Positions 16,826-25,454 of a DNA stretch of 53,169 nt are shown piece by piece. This stretch comes from JACCZX01 sp038216465 (GTDB taxonomy: Bacteria; Pseudomonadota; Gammaproteobacteria; Burkholderiales; Burkholderiaceae_F): NCBI GenBank assembly GCA_038216465.1, contig JBBQQC010000023.1, forward strand, positions 1 to 53,169, given 5' to 3'. Within the stretch, counting starts at the first letter, position 1. Every line of letters starts with the position of its first letter. The notes beneath the pieces were generated by a model, which saw nothing but the letters and a program-made list of their open reading frames with translations, did not search any database and was not told where the DNA came from. The position numbers and the translations under genes are program-made.

Positions 16826-17296
16826 TCAAGTTCGGTGCGCGCTCGACAGGCTCAGCAGCATCGAGTTCATAGCGCGGAGATGCTTGCCCTCCAGGCGATT
16901 CAGCATTTCCCTCTGCGCTCGCTCCCACAACGGCATCGCACTCGAAAAGGCCTTCCGTCCACGCGCAGTTGCCTGCACCTGCTTCTCGCGTCGATCCCGG
17001 CCGGCACGCAGCGAAACCAACTTTCCCCTCTCGAGCAGCTTGAGCGTCCTAGTGAGCGATGAATCATCCATGGCGATCATCTTCGCAAGCTTTCCCACGG
17101 TACCGTTGCCTGTCGACACAACCGCCCAAAGAACAGCAAGCTGCGTCGCGCGCAAGCCAGTCGGCTTCAGGTGCTCGTCATAAACGCTGGTTAGCGCACG
17201 GGCGGCCATTCGTGCGTTTCCGCACAAACAATCGAACCCGCTATTTCGGAACCTTTTGAGGACAATGTCGTGATTCATGTCTGTGTATGCAGGCAT
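16826..17296 (-). CDS. MarR family transcriptional regulator
   Basis: A 156-residue winged-helix regulator. The recognition region reads VGKLAKMIAMDDSSLTRTLKLLE, followed by the wing LVSLRAGRDRREKQVQAT, typical of MarR proteins. The N-terminal CLCGNARMAARA carries two cysteines that could sense oxidants or metals. An alternative ATG at 17278 would shorten it by six residues. It is divergent from the TonB-dependent receptor, and the inverted repeats in that spacer are candidate operators. Confidence 0.88.
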   Translation of the reverse strand: MPAYTDMNHDIVLKRFRNSGFDCLCGNARMAARALTSVYDEHLKPTGLRATQLAVLWAVVSTGNGTVGKLAKMIAMDDSSLTRTLKLLERGKLVSLRAGRDRREKQVQATARGRKAFSSAMPLWERAQREMLNRLEGKHLRAMNSMLLSLSSAHRT

Positions 17297-17325
17297 CTTA
17301 ATTGAGACGGGTGAATGCTAGCGCA

Positions 17326-17345
17326 TTGTCACGCTGCTGTGACAA
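17326..17345. promoter_or_regulatory. inverted repeat TTGTCAC-N6-GTGACAA
   Basis: A perfect 7-base inverted repeat with a 6-base spacer, 30 bases upstream of the MarR gene start in the divergent MarR/TonB-receptor spacer. Size and symmetry fit an operator for a dimeric winged-helix protein, most simply autoregulation by MarR. Confidence 0.55.
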
Positions 17346-17436
17346 ATCTTGTGTCATTGGCGCATCGGTCGCACTGACCTGTCGCAGCGCAGAAAAATTC
17401 TGCACGCGTGAGCATCGATGGCGAAAACAGCAAAGT

Positions 17437-17477
17437 GCAAATTTGCGACGCAATTCCCTGCGAATGCGAGATTCGCA
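17437..17477. promoter_or_regulatory. two further palindromes upstream of the TonB receptor
   Basis: GCAAATTTGC (17437-17446) is a perfect palindrome. TGCGAAT-gcgag-ATTCGCA (17459-17477) is a perfect 7-base inverted repeat. Both lie 74-114 bases before the receptor start codon, so they may be operators for its promoter. A smaller repeat, GCAGAA-aaa-TTCTGC, occurs at 17389-17403. Confidence 0.45.
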
Positions 17478-17550
17478 AGTTCTGCAACATTGCACTCCCT
17501 TTGGCTGGCTACCCTGACCGCTCCAATAGATCGCGCCAGAAAGGACAGCC

Positions 17551-20343
17551 ATGTTGCAAAGAAGCAGAGTCAGCCTTGCGATAAGCATTGCATGCAGTGC
17601 CGGACTGACGGGCTTCGCACCGTTGCTTTCGGCGCAGCAGCAGCTAGACCGCGTGGAAATCACCGGCTCGAGCATCAAGCGCATCGGCGCTGAAACGGCG
17701 TTGCCGGTACAGACCATCACCCGCGACGAAATCGAGAAGAGCGGGGTATCGAACGTCGAGCAGCTGATGCAGACGATCTCGGCCAATTCGAGCTCCGGGT
17801 CACTGACCAACGCATCGGCCTCGGGTGCGACCACGCTCGGCTTGTCCGGCATCTCGCTGCGCGGCTTGTCGTCGCAACGGACGTTGGTTCTGATCAACGG
17901 CCGGCGCGTCTCGCCCTACGGCTATGGTTTCACGAACGACAGCGTGTCGGTCGACGTCAACAGCATTCCGCTGGCCGCCATCGATCGGGTCGAGATTCTG
18001 AAGGACGGCGCATCGGCGATCTACGGTTCGGACGCGATCGCCGGCGTGGTGAACTTCATCTTGCGGCGCGAATACAAGGGGCTCGAAGCGCAGGCCGAAT
18101 ATGGCGCGGCGCGGCAGGACAGCGGTTCGGTTGCGCGCGCCAGTGTCGCGTTCGGCGTGGGTGACCTGGCCAAGGACCGGTTCAACGCGTTGGCGGTGGT
18201 CAGCTATTCGAGAGAACGGGCGTTATTCGGAGCCGATCGCAAGTTTGCCTCCTCCGGTATCAACGTCGATAACAACAACGACACATCTTCCGGCAATACA
18301 TTTCCGGCGAACTTCGCAGCGGCAGACGGTTCGTTCGGAACCCGCAACCCGTCGTTTCCGGGCTGCCCGGGGCCGTATGCGACCCGCAGTCCGCTATTTG
18401 ATTCGATCGGCTCTCGAGGCTGCCGCTTCGATCCATCTCCATTGGTATCGCTGATACCTCGTTCCGAGCGCACCGGCATTTTCACCAGCGGCGCCTTCGA
18501 TCTGACGCCCAATGTGCAGTTGTTCGCCGAAGCTTCGTATTCGAGGAATGAGACGAACACACGCATTCAGCCAACGCCGATTTCGGATCAGTTCACGATC
18601 CCGTTGAACAATCCGCTGGCCAACACTTTTCCCTATAACGCCTTCGTCGGCGGAGAAGACGTCAGGCCAGGTGTCAGCGGTATTCCTTATTCGACCATTC
18701 TGCTGACGCCAGGCAGTCCGTACTACCCGACCGCCTATGTGATTTCTCAAACCGGTGGACCGACCCCGGATCTGCTGGTTCGCTGGCGCGCTGCAATCGT
18801 GGGCAACCGTGACTTCACTGACACTTCGGAGGCCACCCGGTTCGTGTTTGGTGCGCGCGGCACGTTCGGGACCTGGGATTACAACAGCGCGTTCCTTTAC
18901 AGTGCCAGCGATGTGAAGGAGAAAGTCAACGATGGTTACGCTCTGTACACCAAGATTCTGCCGCTGCTGAACAGCGGCACCGTGAATTTCTTCGGCCCCA
19001 ACACCGCAGCAACGCAGGCCGCGATCGATGCGACCGAGTACAAGGGCGACACGCTGCACACCAAGACGAGCCTGGCGAGTCTGTCGGGCACCGTTTCGAC
19101 ACAGCTAATGCAATTGCCGGGCGGCCCGCTCGGTCTGGCGGTCGGCGCCGAAGGCCGTCGTGAAAACTATGAGCTGCAGCCGTCCACCGGGCTGATCCAG
19201 GGCGACCTGTCAGGCTACGGTGGCAACTTCATCCCGGTCGACAAGGCGCGCGACGTGTATGCGGTTTTCGCCGAAGTAGCGGCGCCGATCGTGCGCACTC
19301 TCGAAGTGAACGCCGCCGTGCGTTACGACCACTACCAAGGTGTTGGTTCGACCACCAATCCCAAGCTCGGCCTTCGTTGGCAGCCCGTCAGGGAAGTGTT
19401 GCTGCGCGGTTCGGCCGGCAAGGGCTTCCGTGCACCGAGCCTGCTCGACTTGTTCGCGCCGAACACGACCGGCGTAACTCCACCAGGACTGAACGACCCG
19501 CTGCGCTGCCCCACGACCGGCTCTTCGCTCGATTGCAGCACCCAATTCCCGATCACCAACGGCGGCAATAGCGGTCTGAAGCCCGAACGGTCGACCAACT
19601 TGACCGCCGGCATTGTGCTGGAGCCGACCAACTACTTCTCAGCCGCGATCGATTACTTCCACATCGCGCTGAAGGACACGATATCGCAGGGCATTCCGGC
19701 GGCGACGATCTTGTCGGATCTAACGAAGTATGGATCACTGGTCAGACGCGGTGCACCGTCTGGTGGGCTGCCGGGGCCGATCATCGATATCGAGCAGACC
19801 AATTTGAATCTGGGCGAGACGAAGGTCGCGGGCTGGGATGTGGACCTTCGCGCGTCGAGCCCAACCACGCCCTACGGAAAGTTTGTGTTCTCACTGAACG
19901 GCACTTACTTGAGTCAGTACGACACACAGAACCCGGACGGCTCGTTCAGCAGTGCGCTTGACACCGCCAATAACAGTACCGGCGGCGTGATTGTCAGGTG
20001 GAAGCACTATGCGGCGGTCACCTGGTCGTTCAGTTCGTTTGCACTTACGTTTGCGCAGCAGTTCCAGAAGAGGTACGCCGATCTGCCGGGCACGTTCGAA
20101 GATCCGACCGATCCTACGTTCAAGCCGCGCCAAGTAGGTTCGTACGAGCTGTATCACCTGCAGGGCGTCTACACCGGAATCAAGAACCTGACATTTACCC
20201 TCGGTGTCAGAAACCTGTTCGACAAAGATCCGCCGTACACCAACGCCGGTGGTCAGACGTCGTTCCAGGGCGGATATGATCCGGTTTATGCCGATCCACG
20301 CGGCAGATTTTTCTATGCGCGCGCTGGCTACAAGTTTTTTTGA
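17551..20343 (+). CDS. TonB-dependent outer-membrane receptor
   Basis: A 930-residue protein. A signal peptide ends near LLSAQQQ, a TonB-box-like DRVEITGSSIKR follows, then a plug domain (about 45-165; ISLRGLSSQRTLVLINGRRV, LKDGASAIYGSDAIAGVVNF). The remainder is a beta-barrel ending in the outer-membrane C-terminal Phe (YARAGYKFF). The GSSIKR form is common in receptors for carbohydrates and other complex substrates in Xanthomonas-like bacteria, so the ligand need not be iron. The ATG has AAGGA nine bases upstream. The 254-base upstream spacer with its repeats suggests tight regulation, probably by the divergent MarR. Confidence 0.93.
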   Translation: MLQRSRVSLAISIACSAGLTGFAPLLSAQQQLDRVEITGSSIKRIGAETALPVQTITRDEIEKSGVSNVEQLMQTISANSSSGSLTNASASGATTLGLSGISLRGLSSQRTLVLINGRRVSPYGYGFTNDSVSVDVNSIPLAAIDRVEILKDGASAIYGSDAIAGVVNFILRREYKGLEAQAEYGAARQDSGSVARASVAFGVGDLAKDRFNALAVVSYSRERALFGADRKFASSGINVDNNNDTSSGNTFPANFAAADGSFGTRNPSFPGCPGPYATRSPLFDSIGSRGCRFDPSPLVSLIPRSERTGIFTSGAFDLTPNVQLFAEASYSRNETNTRIQPTPISDQFTIPLNNPLANTFPYNAFVGGEDVRPGVSGIPYSTILLTPGSPYYPTAYVISQTGGPTPDLLVRWRAAIVGNRDFTDTSEATRFVFGARGTFGTWDYNSAFLYSASDVKEKVNDGYALYTKILPLLNSGTVNFFGPNTAATQAAIDATEYKGDTLHTKTSLASLSGTVSTQLMQLPGGPLGLAVGAEGRRENYELQPSTGLIQGDLSGYGGNFIPVDKARDVYAVFAEVAAPIVRTLEVNAAVRYDHYQGVGSTTNPKLGLRWQPVREVLLRGSAGKGFRAPSLLDLFAPNTTGVTPPGLNDPLRCPTTGSSLDCSTQFPITNGGNSGLKPERSTNLTAGIVLEPTNYFSAAIDYFHIALKDTISQGIPAATILSDLTKYGSLVRRGAPSGGLPGPIIDIEQTNLNLGETKVAGWDVDLRASSPTTPYGKFVFSLNGTYLSQYDTQNPDGSFSSALDTANNSTGGVIVRWKHYAAVTWSFSSFALTFAQQFQKRYADLPGTFEDPTDPTFKPRQVGSYELYHLQGVYTGIKNLTFTLGVRNLFDKDPPYTNAGGQTSFQGGYDPVYADPRGRFFYARAGYKFF

Positions 20344-20355
20344 AGGGCATGACAG

Positions 20356-20859
20356 ATGATTGGACGATGTGCGCTCGCAGCGGTGCTGATCTTTGCGTTC
20401 AGCGCCGCCGCTCAAACCACGAGCGGACCAGCGGCTCGCTGCGCGGCCGCCGAACATCGCCAGTTCGACTTTTGGCTCGGCCAATGGGAGGTTACGCAGA
20501 ACGGAAAAATGGCCGGGCACAACCACATCCGTTCAATTTTGGACGGCTGCGCAATCAGCGAGGAGTGGTCGGGCGCGGGGGGCTTCAGCGGCTCGAGCCT
20601 CAACTTCTATGACACCGGGAGCAAGCGGTGGCGCCAGACCTGGATTGACTCGCAAGGGGAAATCCTGATGCTTGAAGGAAGCCTGCAAGCTGGCAGCATG
20701 GTGCTTGAGAGCGATGCGGCGAAAGGCTCGCCGCGCCACAAGATCACCTGGACGCCACTGCCGGACAAGTCGGTGCGTCAGTTCTGGCGGGTTCAAGAAG
20801 CGCCTGAAGGCGAATGGAAGACATTGTTCGACGGAAAGTATTCGCCGCGCGCCAATTGA
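20356..20859 (+). CDS. exported DUF1579-like protein
   Basis: A 167-residue secreted protein: signal peptide ending AFSAAAQ, then a single lipocalin-like domain starting HRQFDFWLGQWEVT. This matches proteins described as DUF1579-like with the FDFWxGxW opening. It starts 12 bases after the TonB-receptor stop, so it is co-transcribed and may bind a ligand related to that receptor. A strong terminator follows. Confidence 0.75.
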   Translation: MIGRCALAAVLIFAFSAAAQTTSGPAARCAAAEHRQFDFWLGQWEVTQNGKMAGHNHIRSILDGCAISEEWSGAGGFSGSSLNFYDTGSKRWRQTWIDSQGEILMLEGSLQAGSMVLESDAAKGSPRHKITWTPLPDKSVRQFWRVQEAPEGEWKTLFDGKYSPRAN

Positions 20860-20873
20860 ACTTCGTCGCGCAA

Positions 20874-20904
20874 AAAAAGGGGCCCGACAGTCGGGCCCCT
20901 TTTT
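20874..20904. terminator. bidirectional rho-independent terminator
   Basis: A GGGGCCCGA / TCGGGCCCC stem with a 3-base loop is flanked by an A-run on the left and TTTTT on the right. It works in both directions and serves the convergent DUF1579-like and EF-hand genes. Confidence 0.9.
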
Positions 20905-20916
20905 ATCGCACTACTC

Positions 20917-21216
20917 TTACGAGCCGCTGTAGCTCTTCCACTCGTCGATGAACATCTTGGCGCCTTCCTTGGTCATCATGTCGCCTTTCATCATCATCTT
21001 GCTCTTGTCAGCAGGCATCTTTTTCATATGGGCCATCATCGCGTCGTAGCGCATGCCGGCGGCGTGCATGAATTCCTGCTTGGTCATCATGCCGTCCTTG
21101 TTCGTGTCCGCCATCTTAAAGAAATCCTCGAACTTGAACGGGTCTTCGGCTGATGCGATAGGCGAGAAGCCAATACACAACGCCATCGCCGGAATTGCTA
21201 ACCATCCTTTTTTCAT
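20917..21216 (-). CDS. exported EF-hand protein
   Basis: A 99-residue protein with a signal peptide (SPIASAED) and one canonical EF-hand loop, DTNKDGMMTKQE (37-48), with ligands at positions 1, 3, 5, 9 and 12. It is very rich in Met and Lys (MMAHMKKM, MMMKGDMM). It probably binds Ca2+ in the periplasm; the Met clusters could also bind Cu(I), which is an inference. GGAGA lies upstream of the ATG. It shares the bidirectional terminator with the preceding operon. Confidence 0.78.
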   Translation of the reverse strand: MKKGWLAIPAMALCIGFSPIASAEDPFKFEDFFKMADTNKDGMMTKQEFMHAAGMRYDAMMAHMKKMPADKSKMMMKGDMMTKEGAKMFIDEWKSYSGS

Positions 21217-21403
21217 TTGTCATCTCCACGTGGTAACGATTATTTGCCGGGCCGGATTGCGCTACCTAGGTCGTCAACCCGCCCGTCCCCGAGTTCGTGC
21301 CCCTGCACGAAATCGGGAGCTTAGTCGATGCTCCTGCCGGTTGATTACACCCCGCACATCGGCGCTTACCCTGATGTAAATTCGTTGTTTCGGCGTCGCC
21401 GGC

Positions 21404-21477
21404 GCGGGTGTCGTTCAATGGCAGGACCTGAGCTTCCCAAGCTCAAGACGTGGGTTCGATCCCCATCACCCGCTCCA
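21404..21477 (+). tRNA. tRNA-Gly (anticodon CCC)
   Basis: A full cloverleaf can be drawn: acceptor GCGGGTG/CACCCGC, D-arm GTTC...GGAC, anticodon stem TGAGC/GCTCA with loop TTCCCAA (anticodon CCC at 21436-21438), and T-arm GTGGGTTCGATCCCCAT. The discriminator U and CCA end are encoded (TCCA). It reads GGG codons. thiS begins about 20 bases downstream, so they may share a transcript. Confidence 0.93.
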
Positions 21478-21498
21478 ATTGGATTGGTCAACACAAGC

Positions 21499-21708
21499 GT
21501 GCAAAGCATCTCCGTCACCGTCAACGGCAATTCGCGTCAGCTTCATCAGGGGGTTACTGTCGCGCAATTACTGGCGCAACTAGATACCGCGGGCAAGCGC
21601 GTCGCGGTTGAACGCAACGGCGAGATCGTGCCGCGGAGCCTGCATGCTTCCACCGCGCTTGCGGGCGGTGACCAGCTCGAAATCGTGGTTGCCGTCGGAG
21701 GCGGTTGA
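21499..21708 (+). CDS. thiS: ThiS sulfur carrier protein
   Basis: A 69-residue ubiquitin-like protein, MQSISVTVNGNSRQL onward, ending in AVGGG. The C-terminal Gly-Gly becomes the thiocarboxylate that gives sulfur to the thiazole of thiamine. I chose the GTG at 21499 because it gives the usual ThiS length; a TTG at 21484 is possible. Its TGA overlaps the ATG of thiG (TGATG), indicating coupling. Confidence 0.88.
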   Translation: MQSISVTVNGNSRQLHQGVTVAQLLAQLDTAGKRVAVERNGEIVPRSLHASTALAGGDQLEIVVAVGGG

Positions 21709-22508
21709 TGAACGATGACAAGCTAACCATCGGCGTGCGCAGTTTCAGCTCGCGCTTGCTGCTGGGCACCGGGAAATACCGGGATCTCGCGCAGACTAAG
21801 GCAGCGGTCGAAGCAAGCGGCGCTCAAATCATCACGGTCGCGATCCGACGCACCAACATCGGCCAGATGCGGGGCGAACCCAACCTGCTCGACGTGCTGC
21901 CGCCGTCGGTGTACACGATGCTTCCCAACAGCGCGGGTTGCTTCACCGCGGAGGATGCACTGCGGACGCTACGACTGGCGCGCGAACTGTTGGACGGGCA
22001 TACCCTGACGAAGCTCGAAGTACTCGGCGATCCGCAGACGCTGTACCCGAACATGCCCGAAACGCTGAGGGCCGCGGAGCAGCTCGTGCGCGAGGGTTTC
22101 GAGGTGATGGTCTACTGCAGCGATGATCCGATTCAGGCACGCACGCTGGCATCGATCGGCTGCGTCGCGATCATGCCGCTTGCCTCGCTGATCGGCTCTG
22201 GCATGGGCATTTTGAATCCATGGAACATTCAGCTGATCCTGGAGCAGGCTACCGTGCCGGTGATCGTCGACGCGGGCGTCGGCACTGCCAGCGACGCAGC
22301 GATTGCGATGGAGCTCGGTTGCGCCGGTGTACTGATGAACACCGCGGTGGCGCAGGCGGGAGACCCGGTCAGAATGGCAGGTGCGATGCGCAAGGCCGTC
22401 GAAGCGGGCCGCGACGCATTTCTCGCAGGCCGCATGCCCAAGAAACTTTACAGCGCGACCCCTAGTTCGCCGCCAGCCGGTGTCATCGCGCCGATCAAAG
22501 CGGCTTGA
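21708..22508 (+). CDS. thiG: thiazole synthase ThiG
   Basis: A 266-residue TIM-barrel enzyme that builds the thiamine thiazole phosphate from deoxyxylulose phosphate, dehydroglycine and ThiS-thiocarboxylate. Visible signatures are SRLLLGTGKYRD, the Lys-containing TKLEVLGDPQTLYPN (Schiff-base Lys), PLASLIGSGMGI and PVIVDAGVGTASDAAIAMELG. It starts by overlap with thiS, and its own stop overlaps the trmB start (TTGA). Confidence 0.96.
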   Translation: MNDDKLTIGVRSFSSRLLLGTGKYRDLAQTKAAVEASGAQIITVAIRRTNIGQMRGEPNLLDVLPPSVYTMLPNSAGCFTAEDALRTLRLARELLDGHTLTKLEVLGDPQTLYPNMPETLRAAEQLVREGFEVMVYCSDDPIQARTLASIGCVAIMPLASLIGSGMGILNPWNIQLILEQATVPVIVDAGVGTASDAAIAMELGCAGVLMNTAVAQAGDPVRMAGAMRKAVEAGRDAFLAGRMPKKLYSATPSSPPAGVIAPIKAA

Positions 22509-23269
22509 AGACCGCCGCACCTTTGACGACCGCGCGTAACGTGGCGCCGCCGCCGAGTGGTGGCGAACCCGGCCATCGCGGCAACGAAGCGCCGCGCCAC
22601 ATCCGCAGCTTCACATTGCGCCGCGGCCGGTTCACTGACGGGCAGCGCCGCGCGTTCGATCAATTGCTGCCCGCGTTCGGGGTTGGATATGCGGTCGTTC
22701 CTCTTGATCTGAGCCGGGCCTTCGGCCGTGCTGCGCCGACGGTTCTCGAAATCGGTTGCGGCATGGGCGAAACCACGGCGGCGATCGCGCAGGCCCGGCC
22801 CGACGTCAATTTTTTGGGTGTCGAAGTCTTCACGGCAGGGGTTGGAGCGTTATTGAAGAGCATTGATGAACTTCGGCTCACCAATGTTCGCATCGTGCAT
22901 CATGACGCGGTCGAAGTCGTGCGCGACATGATTGCACCAGGCGCGCTGGCAGGGATCCATGTTTATTTTCCCGATCCGTGGCCGAAGAAAAGACATCACA
23001 AGCGCCGGTTGCTACAGCCGCCGTTCGTGAGCCTGCTCGCCAATCGCCTCGCGCCGCACGGCTATGTTCACTGTGCCACCGATTGGCAGGATTACGCGCA
23101 ACACATGCTGCAGGTGCTTGGTGCGGAGCCGAAACTCGCGAACTTGCATGCCGGGTACGCACCGGCGCCGGAAAATCCGCTCTGTGCCCGCCCTGTCACC
23201 AAGTTTCACGCGCGCGGAGATCGTCTCGGGCACGCGACCTTCGACCTAGTGTTCGCTCGATGCGCTTGA
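22505..23269 (+). CDS. trmB: TrmB tRNA (guanine-N7-)-methyltransferase
   Basis: A 254-residue SAM enzyme that makes m7G46 in tRNA. Motif I is VLEIGCGMGETT. The family hallmark VYFPDPWPKKRHHKRRLL is complete, and CATDWQDYA follows. The start is a TTG in a TTGA overlap with thiG, so translation is probably coupled. The first ~35 residues are a variable basic/Pro-rich extension. Its 3' end overlaps the convergent AAA ATPase gene by 24 bases. Confidence 0.95.
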   Translation: MKTAAPLTTARNVAPPPSGGEPGHRGNEAPRHIRSFTLRRGRFTDGQRRAFDQLLPAFGVGYAVVPLDLSRAFGRAAPTVLEIGCGMGETTAAIAQARPDVNFLGVEVFTAGVGALLKSIDELRLTNVRIVHHDAVEVVRDMIAPGALAGIHVYFPDPWPKKRHHKRRLLQPPFVSLLANRLAPHGYVHCATDWQDYAQHMLQVLGAEPKLANLHAGYAPAPENPLCARPVTKFHARGDRLGHATFDLVFARCA

Positions 23270-24772
23270 AGCGGCCCGCTCGTCGTCGGCGAACACCGCA
23301 CGATCGGTCGCCCAGGAACGCAGCTGATCGATCTTTTCAGCCATCACGACCGACAGCGGCCGGGTGCGCTGGACCTCCGCATCAATGTCGGCAGGCCGCA
23401 CGGCTTCGTTGCGCGCACGCGCTTCGAACGACGCCGATACGATCGCCTGTTCGATTTCGGCGCCCGAATACCCTTCCGACAGTCTGACCAAGTTGCCTAC
23501 ATCGAACTGCGCGGGATCGTAACCCCGCTTTTTCAGATGGATTGTCGCGATTTGCGCGCGCGCTTCGGCATTCGGAAAATCGACAAAGAAAATTTCGTCG
23601 AAACGCCCTTTGCGCACCAACTCCGGCGGCAGCTGAGAGATATCGTTCGACGTGGCGACAATGAACACCGGCTCAGTGCGCTCCGACATCCAAGTCAGCA
23701 GGCTTCCGAGCACGCGCCGGGACACGCCCCCGTCGCCGTCGCCGCCGTCAATCGAAATTCCCTTTTCGATCTCGTCGACCCATAAAACGCACGGCGACAT
23801 TGCATCGGCTGCCGCGAACGCATGGCGCAGATTGCGCTCGGTCTCGCCGTAGTACTTGTTGTAAAGCGCGCCGAAATCGAGCCGCATCAGTGGCACGCCC
23901 CACTCGCCGGCGACAGCCCGCGCCGCCAGACTCTTGCCACCACCCTGCACGCCGAGCATGACGATGCCTTTCGGCCGGTCGACATTGGCGGCGCTCGGAT
24001 CGAGGAAGGGTTTGCGCCTCAGCGAGATCCAGTGCTTGAGGCTGACAAGACCGCCGACGGCGTCGAATTTCACCTTGCTCTCTTCGTACGCCAGCGAGGC
24101 CGCGCCGCCGAGAGCCTCGTATTTCGTCGCCAGCACGCGTCGCAGATCATCATCGTTGATCGCACCATCGTCGCGCAACGCCTGACGGACCAGACGGCGC
24201 ACGTCGTCCTGTTCCATGCCGAGCAGATGCATGATCAGCATCTCGAGCGCATGCTTGTCGCCGCGCGCCCGCTCGCCCGTTTGGTTCTCGTAGCGCTTCG
24301 CCTCGTCGTTGACGATCGCGCGAATCGAATCGCGGTCCGGCAACTGTGGATGAAAGTGCGCCGCCAGCCGCAGGATCTCCGACGGCAGCTCATCAAGTCG
24401 CGGGCTAATGAACACCAGCGTGCGAGCGGTCTTCGAGTGCGACAGCGCGATCTCGCGGATCAGCCGAATCGAGATCGGGTCCTTGAATCCCGGATGCGCG
24501 TCACACAGCACATAGATGCCGTTTTGCGCGGTCTTGTCGATGTGCTTGAGCATGTCGAGCAGATCGTTGGTCTGGTAAATCGCATCATCGCGGCCGTGAC
24601 GGCGAATCCCGCACGTGATGCTCCACGTCATCAGCACCTGCCCCTCGAGGTTCGCCGCCTTGGCGAGCAATTCGAGAATGCGCGGCTCTTCGTACGACGC
24701 GATCAGAATGATCGGAAAACGCGAGCGCAGCAGCGCACACAGCTCCTGCACCTCGTCACGGGCGTCTTGCAT
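23246..24772 (-). CDS. Ycf46-like AAA ATPase
   Basis: A 508-residue ATPase. Residues ~10-220 form an N-terminal degenerate ATPase-like domain (FPIILIASYEEPRIL, YVLCDAH). The C-terminal AAA domain has Walker A GVQGGGKS (274-281), Walker B VLWVDEIEK, sensor region FIVATSN and an Arg finger in RKGRFDE. This arrangement is that of the Ycf46 family, which in cyanobacteria has been linked to CO2 use and photosynthesis; the role in other bacteria is unclear. I chose the ATG at 24772 (MQDARDEVQE). The gene overlaps the upstream DUF6498 gene by 17 bases. Confidence 0.85.
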   Translation of the reverse strand: MQDARDEVQELCALLRSRFPIILIASYEEPRILELLAKAANLEGQVLMTWSITCGIRRHGRDDAIYQTNDLLDMLKHIDKTAQNGIYVLCDAHPGFKDPISIRLIREIALSHSKTARTLVFISPRLDELPSEILRLAAHFHPQLPDRDSIRAIVNDEAKRYENQTGERARGDKHALEMLIMHLLGMEQDDVRRLVRQALRDDGAINDDDLRRVLATKYEALGGAASLAYEESKVKFDAVGGLVSLKHWISLRRKPFLDPSAANVDRPKGIVMLGVQGGGKSLAARAVAGEWGVPLMRLDFGALYNKYYGETERNLRHAFAAADAMSPCVLWVDEIEKGISIDGGDGDGGVSRRVLGSLLTWMSERTEPVFIVATSNDISQLPPELVRKGRFDEIFFVDFPNAEARAQIATIHLKKRGYDPAQFDVGNLVRLSEGYSGAEIEQAIVSASFEARARNEAVRPADIDAEVQRTRPLSVVMAEKIDQLRSWATDRAVFADDERAASSASSEH

Positions 24773-25454
24773 CGTCGTCCGGTGCCATCTTGAAACGATC
24801 CATACGAATACCCTGCATTCGCCACCGTCCAGCCAGCGCAGGCCGCGCGGCAACGATATCGAACCACAGCTTCAGTCCGATCAACAGCAGCGCTCCGAAC
24901 ACCGGTGCACCCAGTGTGCTCACCAGCAGCCCGCCGATGAGCACGGTCGCGTGCAGGATCACGACGCGGCCGTACGGCGCGAACATCTCCGAAAATGGAT
25001 TGGCCGTCGCGCTTGCGACGCCGCACCAGCGCACGAAGCTTGCGGCCTGCAGCACGACAATGGCCCCCGCCGCCAGGCCGGCATCGCGCTCGGCGAACAG
25101 ATAACCCAGCATGCGCGCAACGGGCGCAAGCAAGCCGCTCACCGGGCCGATCTCGTTTCGGCCAAACAGCGCCACCACGAACACGCCGTGGACGAGGGTG
25201 AACAGACCATAGTGAAAGCTGAAAAACGCTGCGAGCGCCAGCGCGCCGATCACCCCCAGCAAGCCGAGCCGTGCGCCGCCGATAAAGATCTTGAAGACGT
25301 TCAGCACACCGATCACCACGTTTTCAAACCAGAAGAGTGCGATCACGACGAACACCGACCAGCCGAGCACGAGCACGCCGTAAGCAACGATCGCCGCTGC
25401 GGCGACTGCCAGCGCGACGTCGATCGGACGCCATTTTTCCGCGTCGTCCATCAT
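24756..25454 (-). CDS. DUF6498 membrane protein
   Basis: A 232-residue protein with about six hydrophobic segments. The stretch ALFWFENVVIGVLNVFKI matches the YWxENxVIGxxN core I associate with DUF6498, and FFSFHYGLFTLVHGVFV follows. No function is established. The start is the first ATG of an ATGATG at 25454, overlapping the uppP stop. It lies in the long minus-strand run and overlaps the AAA ATPase gene, so the two may be functionally tied. Confidence 0.75.
   Translation of the reverse strand: MMDDAEKWRPIDVALAVAAAAIVAYGVLVLGWSVFVVIALFWFENVVIGVLNVFKIFIGGARLGLLGVIGALALAAFFSFHYGLFTLVHGVFVVALFGRNEIGPVSGLLAPVARMLGYLFAERDAGLAAGAIVVLQAASFVRWCGVASATANPFSEMFAPYGRVVILHATVLIGGLLVSTLGAPVFGALLLIGLKLWFDIVAARPALAGRWRMQGIRMDRFKMAPDDDARRP

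Noticed and set aside
23822..24793. 323-codon plus-strand frame opposite the AAA ATPase
   Set aside because: The minus-strand gene has intact Walker motifs. The plus frame has no recognisable feature.
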